Source: Rallus limicola
Lineage: Eukaryota; Chordata; Aves; Gruiformes; Rallidae
Reading direction: 5' to 3'
Length of the DNA: 64,000 bases
Assembly: GCA_022605955.1 (NCBI GenBank)
Contig: JAKCOZ010000032.1
Span: 4,402,001 to 4,466,000 of the forward strand
The notes beneath the pieces are model-generated. The model saw nothing but the letters and a program-made list of their open reading frames with translations. It made no database searches and was not told the origin of the DNA. Below, piece after piece: positions 54,917 through 64,000 of the stretch. The number at the start of each line of letters is the position of its first letter. Positions within the stretch are counted from its first letter, which is position 1. The translations under genes and the position numbers were made by a program.

Positions 54917-55114
54917 GTCCAGAGCATCATTCGTTCCCAAACCAGCATGGGCATGCGCCATAGGGACCGGTCTACAACAGGCAACACCCTGAAAACTGGC
55001 TTCAACTCTGCCCTGACAACGTACTTCTTCGGGGCGGACCTGAAGGGGAAGCTGACCATCTCTCACTTCCTTGACTTCCAGCGCAAACTGCAGCACGACA
55101 TTCTGAAGCTCGAG
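54917..55114 (+). CDS. MICU1: MICU1 central exon with arginine cluster (human exon 8 equivalent, residues ~246-311)
   Basis: This 198-nt exon encodes 66 whole codons, with acceptor TTGCTTTTAG and donor GAG|GTTTGG. It reads [20 protein letters not shown] and onward through [20 protein letters not shown] to [14 protein letters not shown]. The MRHRDR cluster (human Arg259, 261 and 263) is intact; this basic patch lies in the region implicated in contact with the acidic ring of MCU. Differences from human include S for P after the cluster, FN for LC before [10 protein letters not shown] for KN, and D for E in FLDFQ. The loss of that cysteine does not touch the C-terminal cysteine used for the MICU1-MICU2 disulfide, which lies beyond the window. 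The next exon (human FERHDPVDG) was not found before 64000. Confidence 0.98.
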
Positions 55115-58052
55115 GTTTGGGTTCATGTTTTACATAGGGTGGAGGGGGGCAGTGTGGCATGGACTCTGCTTTTGTCCCTGCTGCCTTGTTTTACTTGGCT
55201 ATTCTGAGTGTTTTGACTGTTGTAAGCGTTGGAGCCCTCTGTGAATCCTGCTAACAGGTTGTCTCTGTAAGGTGACCACTGCTATTCACTCCCTGGTTAA
55301 TGTGCCCTCAATTGAACCAAAGGCAACCTCCTGTCTCTGTGTTACCAGGAGTTAACAGCAGCTGCCCATCTCCCTGCCTCTGGTACATAGCTGGAATTGG
55401 AGTACAAAGCTTCCAAATTTGGTTCTTTTAACTAAAACAAATACAGGAATGGCAGTCCAGACTCCCTTGTCAGTGTCTGAGCTCCCAGGTGGAGTGGACT
55501 CAAAAACAGTGCCCTTCTCTGGAGCAGGCTCAAGGGTTGGGCTTGGCTCAAGGATTTTGTGCAGAAGAAAATCTTCTCCCCTCCAATAACCTGTGAAGAT
55601 GGCAGTATTTGTAGTGCACTGCCAGTTCTTGCTGGTGTGTGAATGTCCACGTGCTTGGGTTGCATGATGAGCTAATGAACAGCATTTTATGAAGCTGCTG
55701 CTAGATCAGTTGCTGTGCCCTTAACCTGAATTTATTCCCTGCTTTTTATTTGGAGTTTTATGAATCTAAGTAAGAAATGGACACAAGGACTAACCTGTTT
55801 TATGAAGGTGTTAGGGTTACTGACTGTGGTGAGCTGGTCATTAAAGTGGGTGGTGTGGCTCTGCATTTGCTGGTTGAAGAAAATGCTCTATAGAGAGCAA
55901 ATTAAATACTTACAGTGAAAACGAAGCTGAAACACAAATTGAAGAGAAACAGAGATGATTCTCTCCTTGTTTACCACCCTGCCCTGCTTTCCCACTGCCC
56001 CTCTTGCTCCGGGGACAGGCAGTGAGTGGCACTGAAGTGTTACCCCTGACCATGATGGAGTCCTGTGCTCCCTCTTTGGGTCTCCACTTTTGCCCTTAGG
56101 AAGCCATTTTCAGTTTTGTGGTTCTTGTTCTTCTTTTCTTCCTGCAATACTTCAGTTTTAATTTTAGTTTTAGTGATTTCAGTCCTATCTTGCATCTTCC
56201 TGGTGAGCCTCAGTTGCCTTTCTAACAGATTAGTTTTTAATTGCAGACAGTATGAGATTCTTATGTCTTGGTAAGTTAATGAATATGATAAATGCATCAT
56301 TAGTGAATTCCTGACAGTGCCCTCAAGCACAGCACAGTGCTGTGGTTAGCACTATGGATATTCCTTTGAACAGAAAAATTGACCTATGCAGCGGTAACAG
56401 TTCTGTTCTGCCAAACTTTTCTCCCTCTAAGCTCCTGGTGCTTAAGCACCTACTCTTTCTCCTAGTTCTCATCGATTTAGAGCCTTTCTCTGTCCTGGGT
56501 GTTACATAACGTGGCCTCTCCCCTTCTGCTTTTATCTCTCTTGAAATTGTCTCCCACCTCCTCTCCTTGCTTCGCTTTTGTTGTCTTTGTTCACGGTGAA
56601 GCGGCTTTTCTCTGCCTTTTTTCTAGTGGGTTTGTGTTGCTCCTTTTCCAGGGAGCTCTCTCATCAGCTTGGCTACTTAAGCACAGGAGTTCAGAGAATG
56701 GAACATCCCTCAAGTGTTTACCGTGACCTGTGCAAATCAGAAGAGCATGAGAAGTGGCCCAAGGAAATACTGCACTGCAGAGACTTGGGTAACTCACACT
56801 GGTGATATTTAACGACTTCCCTCCTTTTGTGTGTCAATTTGGGTAATGAGCCTGTGAGCTCAGTTGACGTTTGTCAGCCCTGACACATCATCTCTGCATC
56901 CTTCTCTTAGCGTGGTCAATGTTACCAGCAGACAAGCAGGAGCAGAAAAAAGCTGGTGGCAGATCTGCTGGGGGCTCAGCTGTACCCTCAGCGACTCGCC
57001 CATCATTGCCTTAGCAAAATTAGTACACGGTCTGAAGCTGGGCTGTCAAGTCAAAAACCAAGTCTTGTTCGTGTTCATTATCTGAGCTCCAGAAAAAGCT
57101 TTGGGGAAATGCACCATGAGCAGGTCTGAAGACTATCTCCTGGGGCTGGTGTGGCCCCCGAGGGATGTGGTGCCTATCTTCCCAAACAGGGTTGCTCACT
57201 TTCTCTCTCCCAAAAGATATCCAATTTAATAAGACTTTCTTTAAACCTCTTTCCCCCTCAGCTCAGGATCCAGGAATATCTGCAGTGAATATGCTTGAGA
57301 GCTGGTTTCTTCTGCTGACTGAAGGTAGAACAATAGCTTCTGACCATCTGAACCCACTTTCCTCCTACTGATTTTAGGTCATTTTTTTTATTTTCAAAAT
57401 GTATTTCTTTTTAAGATGGGGCAGAAGTTTCTCAGAGGATTAGATCAGGCAAAGCCCTGAACATTGCAGTGTTCTTCATGGTCAAAGTGCTGACAGTGTG
57501 TTTAAGTAACCATAGCCTGGTGTGGTGTTCTTCCCTTATGCTTATTATTTTGAGGAAAGTACTTTTTCCATCATTCGATGGCGACTCAGCCATCTGCTCG
57601 CTTAGAGGAAGGAGAAGAATGAGAAAAGTAACTGCAGCCAGAGGGACAAGGGAAGCTTCTAATGGCTTTTCACAACTTCCCTTGGTTTGGCTGCTTTGAG
57701 GAAGCTGTGGGCACCTTGTGTTATGGGGTGGCCTGGCTTAGCTAAGGCTGAGCCATGGGAATCAACCCTCTGAACAGGGCAGGCTCTGGGCACAGTCCGG
57801 ACAGCATTCCTGCTGCCTTGCATTGGTGCCTACGGCAAGACTCCTCCTTGTTGCTTGGTGTGACAAGCAGTGATGAGGACAGGCCTCTGCAGCTATGATG
57901 TCCCCTGTCAGGACAGGGAATCTGGTTCAAACAGTGCTTTTTCTCTTTTTTTTTGTGTGTGTATTCTGTGATTTAGGGAGATGGATGGGTCTTGACATCA
58001 TTGTTTATGCGATTTCTGCTTGCTAGAGTCTGTCCTAGATATTCTTGCATCC

Positions 58053-58121
58053 TTGGTGGACTGAGAGGAGTTGCAGCCAGCCCATAGGTCTCTTCCAGCC
58101 TAATTTTTTCTACAGTTCTGT
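58053..58121 (+). mobile_element. Possible degraded CR1 LINE 3' tail
   Basis: TTGGTGGACTGAGAGGAGTT, then AGGTCTCTTCCAGCCTAATT and a TTCTACAGTTCTGT end, follow the order of a CR1 3' terminus with many changes. Judged by eye, less certain than the 50881 copy. Confidence 0.5.
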
Positions 58122-60678
58122 ACCTGCATTATAAAAGATGTATTATGCTAGTCCTTTGTTCTCCATATCTGTGTCATCTCCAAAAGGCAACCCAAAACCT
58201 GCTAAAAGCCGTGATTTCCTCTCCATACTTCGTCTTGCTTTATTTCCCCAGGCCTTCCTGCCAGCAGTGGGATCTGTGCCTGTGGCATAAGACTTTCATG
58301 AAGTGATTTTATTTCCTGAATTGCCTACAGTTGGATTTCTATAGCACATTGTTTCCTTGACAGATGCTCACGGAGGGCATTTGTTCTCAGCTGGATAGGT
58401 GGAACAGGTATTAATCCAGCCCTACGCCTCGTAGGTGTGGGGCTGTCTTCCTGGCAGGAGAGGCGATGCTGTGCTGCTGCAGAGCTTTGAGCAACCTCAC
58501 ATCTCAGACTGGTGTGAACAAAGGTCTGTGCTTTGAGGTGGTGGGATGCCATGAAGGTTTCCAGGCAGGCTGAGGAGTCAAATCCTTGTGTGGATTTGTG
58601 GCCTTATGTTTAGATATAGGGATCTTTGTTTGCCCAAGGATCAAGGATGCCCCTCCCAAGCAAAAGGCCTTAAGCACTGGAGCAAAGAAGGAAAATGGGA
58701 TTCAGTGAGGCTGTGGCATAGGGACCATGTGGCTGCTGCCTTCTGGAAAATGGGTTTTTTGTGTGTTCTGTGACAGGTGATGGCAGAGAGCGTAGCTGCT
58801 TCACCCTGCAAACCCTTGTGTCTGTGACTGATTCCAGTACAACTCCTGCTTGGCTGGTTTGTTATGAAGAGGGGGTGATCGCTGGCGCTCTGCAGTTCCA
58901 TCTGCGTGCACCTCGTTAGAAAGCCCCGTGTCGCTTCGCATCTCAAATTTGTCTTAATTAATGCTGCAATTCCAGAAGGTGTTTCTTAGGCCTCCCAACC
59001 TGGTTTTAAGGTAATGACATGAGTTCCTAAGTGCCTTTTGGTTCTGAGTGCTGCTGCTGGGGTAGGTGGTCCCTGAGGACCTGTACCAAGCGTTTAGAAC
59101 TGTGGTGTCACTGGGCTGCCCAAGACTTTTGGGGTTCTGTCAGGTTTTCATAAGTGCTTGCAGACTGATACAGATTTTCACTGATTTGCTAAAGTTGGCA
59201 ATGAAGCTTGCAGTAGTGAGCTGTAGAAACAGAGTTAGACAGCTGTTACATACAGAAAGTTTAAAATGTGACTTAAGGGTCTCTTGTTTGTCCCAGAGGA
59301 TGAAGGATTTGATGGGAAGGAGAGTGAGGTTGGGGTGCAGCATCAGGAGAGCCCAGGCTCAATAAGGGGTACTTGCATGGTTTGAGGGCTCCAGCCCTGG
59401 GGACCACGAATGCTGTAGCTGGGTCATGACCAGTGGGAGAGGGATGTGTCCAAGGCTTGGCAATAGTAAAAGCCAACTGACTGCTCCTGAGAGAGACAAT
59501 AGGTAAAGCACAGAATTAGAGCAGGGAGGGGAATATTAATAAGCTGTAAATACCGTTAAAAAGAGCTGCTTTTTACGTAAGCAAAGCCCAGAGGAGCTGG
59601 GCTTTTCAGTTTTCATTCTGATGTGTTGCCTAGGAGCAGCTTGTCTGCTAAGACAACAGATTGAATGTGTGCTTAGGGACTACCAGTGCAGCCACAGGAA
59701 GGATGCTGGGAACCTAAGACATCAGACACAGCCTTAGAGGATATTTGTTTACTGAGGCTGAGGGGAGACCTCCTGCCTTGATCCTCTGCTACCCAGTTGT
59801 CCCTTCATGCTATTACAGACTGATTTCAGCTTGAACTTCTTTCTCTTTGGTTGCTCCCAGTTGGGGGAAGCAGATTGGGAACTAAGGGGTCAGCAGATCA
59901 GTTGTCTTGGAGATCATACTGGTCTTGATCTGTCTCTGGATTGCTCTTGTCATCCCTTGGCTCTAGTTTCAAGGTATCTTTGTGGTAAGCTTTAAGCAAC
60001 AGCTCAGGAAGGGAGGAGGAACTTGACAGCCAGGTGTTTTTCCCTAAAAATGTCCTTACCAGAGTCCAAGTGGTGACAGGTTTAGTGCCAAGGAGAGAGG
60101 AGTTAGCTGGCTTATTCCTGCAGAGCTGCATACTCTCTTAGGGAATAGAAATAAGGCTGATGAGCATGACTTGGTGATGGATAGCCATGAAGGAGTTGTG
60201 GATGACAGAATTTAGTGACATCTGCTGTTAAAAATGGGATCATCCGGCCACCATGAACAGTTTCATGTCAGGGAACATGGAGCCACAGTGCAGCCTGTAC
60301 ATATGTAAGCTGGGAATTTCTATGCAGGTAGTTGAAATGATGTTTTTGATGTCATTCAAAGTTTCTGGCAGCCTGCTTTTCTGGCATGGGAATGAAAAGG
60401 GTCCCCTGAAGCTTTGGGGTCACCCGTCCTGTCTCAGGGTGTGGGGAAAAAGCTGGCATTCCTGTTTCATCCGGCTTGGTAAGCGTTCAGAGTTGGGTGT
60501 TAGTGGGGAACAGATCTGGAAAACAGGTGTAAGCTGAGAGGCTGCTGCATGTGCAGCTTGAAGGAAGGGCAGAAGGGAGGTCTAGCTGCCAGTTAACACA
60601 AGGAGTCGCTATACAGAAGATAGAGGCAAGCAGTGTTCATCCATCAGTAATCACAGAGCAGGTAATGAAGGGCTTAGA

Positions 60679-60718
60679 TGGGAATCACGGGGGCAGCTTT
60701 GCCACCTCCTCGTTTGGG
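60679..60718 (+). repeat. 40-bp dispersed direct repeat, copy 1
   Basis: This is a 40-bp block (TGGGAATCACGGGGGCAGCT and onward to GTTTGGG). It recurs 653 bases downstream at 61332-61371 with 39 of 40 bases identical; the difference is C here and T there. Flanking sequence does not align, so this is not a simple long duplication. Confidence 0.95.
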
Positions 60719-61331
60719 TGGTTCAGAGTCACAGGTGAGGTACGTCATCTTCTACCAGAGGCATGGCATAAATGCCTTTCCTAAGGAATTCCTCCTCAGT
60801 ACAGGCTGCAAAAGCAAGTGGGGAAATAGTCTGTGCCAGAGAAATCAAACCCTTCCAGTGTCTTGTTCAGGAAGGTGGAGGAAGCCAGGTATTGGTGCGG
60901 GGTGTTTTAGGGGACTCAGGATGGTAGGAGCACATCAAGCATCTGTGTGTCAGCTGTGAAGTGCTTGGTGGGTCATGCTGGGGGTGCTTTGAGGACCTTG
61001 GGCTCTGTACTTGACCTGCATGGGAAGAGTGTCTGGCTGCGTGGTCACCTCCAACATAGCTGCTGGATTGAAATCACATGACAACACTGAGGCAGCTGCT
61101 TCTTAAAATGCATCCTAGCTGGAGCTTGGGTCTGTCCTCAGCAGAGATGAGTGAGTGGTTGGAGCACTACGACTGGCACAGACAGGATGACATTAAGGAC
61201 AGTGACACCAAGCAGGTACCCAGTGTCAAGCTGAGAACATCCTGTGACCAGCAGACCATGCCAGTCAGTGGTCTGGTGTGGGTGTGACAGCACATGCTTT
61301 GAGGTACTGCAGCTGCTCTCTGGGATGTCAC

Positions 61332-61371
61332 TGGGAATCACGGGGGCAGCTTTGCCACCTCCTTGTTTGGG
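61332..61371 (+). repeat. 40-bp dispersed direct repeat, copy 2
   Basis: Second copy of the block at 60679-60718, differing at 61364 (T for C). It may be a gene-conversion tract, a transposon-derived fragment inserted twice, or a local template-switch duplication. Confidence 0.95.
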
Positions 61372-64000
61372 ATGGGCGCTTGATGGACTGATTAAAGCAG
61401 CCATTGAAATGCGTGGAGAGAACACAACCGCCGTGGTATGTGCTGCCACCTGGCTTGTGTTCGAGCTGGGTGACTTAAATGTGGTGGCTGCAGCGGCTCT
61501 GCAGGGGAAGCTGTTTGAGGATTTTATTGGAATTTCTATTTATTGCATCGTTAGTAGCAGTAGAGAGCTTTGCTCTGTAACAACAGGCTTCTTGGCTTTA
61601 CAAAGTGTGTAAATCCCCTCCAGAGCTCCTGCAGTGCAGCATGCTGAGCCCTGTGCTCATGTGGACAGCACAGCCTTTTGTAGGACCCTTAAAACAGCAT
61701 CTGAAGAGTAGAATTCTGATTAATTATGTTGCTACGAGAGCGTGGGGAGGTTTGGCCATACACTACGAGTCCATAAAGTAGAAGGGCTCATCTGGGTAGC
61801 CTATATGCTTTTGTTTGCATGCACCTCAGTCATTTAGCCAAGAGCCAGGCAGACCCCACTGTTGATGGGCAAAGAGGAATGTCTGGGTGAACGTGTTGGG
61901 AGTTGGGGTTAGCTGGGTGACGTACCTGGGCGCATAAACCCCCCACAGAGGAAGGTGGCAGACCGCTGCTAGCTTGTGCCTGGCAAGCTCAGAGCACACC
62001 CAGGATTTTGTGCTGGGTTTTGTGCCATTAGCGAGGTGGGAAAAGCAGGAACTCTCTCAGAAGCGTCTGTAGCTCTGTGGTGGTATTGCAGAACTGTTGC
62101 TGAGGCATTTGCTGTGTCCAGGCTAGCTGACAAAATCCAAGGGGATGTTCAGGGCCTTGTGTTTTCCTCCTTCCTGTGGGACCCCCAAGTACTCTGCCTG
62201 TGGGAGCGTGGGCCATGTGTTTTATTCATCACAGAGAAAACAAAACAGTTACCACCCAACAGGCTTGCTGTGCTTCCTTGGGTCAGAGTGTCAGCCAGCT
62301 TCTTCACCGTGACCCAAAATAGATACAAACCAAGTTCCACATGATAGCAGCATGCTGAAATTGCTGGCTGGGAAGATTCCTGCAAGCAGGTCTTGTACCA
62401 GGTATCAGGCTTGTACCTTGTCTTTCTGCCAAATTCATTAGTCCTCTTGCTCTCACTTCCCCTTCCCAGCTCCAGAGACAGAGCCGTTCCATACCTCCAT
62501 GGGTTGCTCCCTGTGCTCCAGCTCCTAACTCCGCTCCTGTTGGTGCGATAAGGCCGTGGGAGCAGGATGCAGGCAGTCCCTTCTCCCTGCCAGGCTGAAT
62601 CAAACTGCTGCAAACTCATTTTTCTTGGAAATTTGAGTGCAATGGTGAAGCAGAAGCAACATAAACTCTAACAGGTGGTAAGAGAGCTGTATTAAGATTG
62701 TGTGTATCAGTTCCATGGAGAGTGTTATTTGTATTGTTCAGAGTAACATTTTGGCTCTGGTACTTGCAGCTCCCCCATCCCCTGGGTATGCTGCAGGGTA
62801 CTGGGAACTCATCCTGCTGCTGAACTTTCCCCCTTTCCCATTCAGTTGGGTGTAGGGAGGGAAAAGCTGCTCTGTTCCCTGGGATGAGGTACTGGGAGCG
62901 TTGTCAAAGGGGGAGGAATGGCAGGACAGAGCCAGGTCTGGAGAGCAGCAGTGGGAGGTGGCCTCTTATCTCATCCCCCCTCTCCATCCCAGCAGTCAGG
63001 CAAGGGCTTCTCTTTGAGATGTGTCCGTTCCCCTTAGTATTGCTGATTCCTCTCCTTTACATCACTTTCATTCCTCTGCTGCAAGGAATTTTAAACTGCA
63101 GATCTTTTCGGAGCTGGCAAGGAGTTATTTTGATTCATAAGGATGAATTTCAGGTGCAGCCATCTTTACATAACCCTTTTTAATTGCTCATTAAAGCGTA
63201 ACAAGTTGCTGGTGATTGGAATTAACTTTTTTTCCCCCTTGCAGGCAGCAGTGGCATCCCAAGGTCAGTGAAACCTCAAAAGCATCCCTCAGACACCTGG
63301 TCTGCTGGGATTGCTCTGCCACTGACAGATGTACATTTTTAACCTGTCTGCTATGTATTCACTGAAGCTGCTCTGGGAGAGCAGAAGGAAAGTGTGAAAT
63401 AGGGAAAGCATTCAGAAGATTGGATTTCTCTCCTGTGAAAATAGCTCCCTTTCATATGCTTTTGGGTTTTTTTTAAGATGAAAAAAAGAAGCAAGCTGCT
63501 GCTGGTGGCATTGGGAGCGTTCTTCCTGACCTGTATAACCTGTGCCTGAGTTCAGGGACTTGGGGAGAGGATGGAGTTCATCCCAATTATTCCATTGCCC
63601 ATGGTCTGGCTAGTTTTATGAGGTCCAGAAGTGGTTCCCAAACCCAAGGTCTTCACGGTGCTACCTGCCTGACCCTGGTTGAGCAGGGACTGCCTGGCAG
63701 CAGGCACCATGCCAGCTCTGCACAGGCTGTGTTGCAGCACACTGGGGCAGGAGCTGCTGGAGGCAGGGAGCTTGCAGGCAACTTGCTCCAGGCATCAGAA
63801 GTGGGTTGTGGTGGTCGTGCTTTGCTTCTGTCTGCATTATCCAGCTCTGGACAGACTTTGCACTGCCCAGCATTGCGACGTGATGCCCAGAACAGCCCCT
63901 GCATGGTGGTTTGGGCTGGGTTTGACTTTTCCTCCTTCTCATCCTTCCCACTTTGCATTTCCCCTGCTGTTGGTAGCTCTGATAATCTTCAGAGCTGTTT

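Larger units (their letters stand above)
55115..64000 (+). other. MICU1: MICU1 intron (3' end outside window)
   Basis: This intronic sequence of at least 8.9 kb begins with donor GTTTGG. The expected next coding exon is absent, so the intron continues past the right edge. It holds a probable CR1 remnant (58053-58121), the repeat pair 60679-60718 and 61332-61371, and a cryptic exon-like 19-nt segment at 63245-63263. I see no nested gene or RNA gene. Confidence 0.85.

Noticed and set aside
62149..62619. 156-codon minus-strand open frame
   Set aside because: No domain or start context of note and no supporting splice or promoter signals.
55115..64000. The next MICU1 exon (human FERHDPVDG...)
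   Set aside because: No matching coding segment with splice sites was visible; the intron runs off the right edge.

Overview
This window is vertebrate nuclear DNA, most likely from a bird. It lies inside one large split gene transcribed on the + strand: MICU1 (mitochondrial calcium uptake 1), the EF-hand gatekeeper of the mitochondrial calcium uniporter. Six constitutive coding exons join in frame with canonical or near-canonical splice sites. They encode residues equivalent to about 54-311 of the 476-residue human protein. The avian guess rests on CR1 retrotransposon tails (clearest at 50881-50948), very low repeat density, no recognisable mammalian SINEs, and compact introns of about 4-13 kb. 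No species can be named from this alone.

Layout: 1-11556 is the 3' part of the intron after the start-codon exon, which lies upstream of the window. The constitutive exons are 11557-11749 (matrix/IMS-side linker and polybasic KKKKR), 18246-18408 and 27375-27418 (N-lobe), 40721-40835 (N-lobe into the first EF-hand region), 50410-50492 (EF-hand 1 loop) and 54917-55114 (arginine-rich segment and central lobe). From 55115 to the right edge is intron; the rest of the C-terminal half, including EF-hand 2, lies beyond the window. By length, about 98.7% of the window is intron.

The most rewarding feature is a 12-nt microexon at 33552-33563 encoding Asp-Phe-Trp-Gln. It sits in phase 0 at the junction where mammals splice in Glu-Phe-Trp-Gln to make the muscle-enriched MICU1.1 isoform. 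It has a branch-point match, a pyrimidine tract, a good donor, a G-rich element upstream and a GCATG (RBFOX-type) motif just downstream.

Other items of note: the intron after the EF-hand 1 exon uses a GC-AG donor. The linker exon carries a glutamine/glutamate repeat expansion. There are two strong hairpins (657-735 and 26201-26247), a G-quadruplex-capable tract (47604-47628) and a 39/40 identical repeat pair (60679-60718 and 61332-61371). I found no nested protein-coding gene, tRNA, CRISPR array or prokaryotic-type system. Human residue numbers and sequence comparisons below are from memory of the human protein, not from an alignment run.
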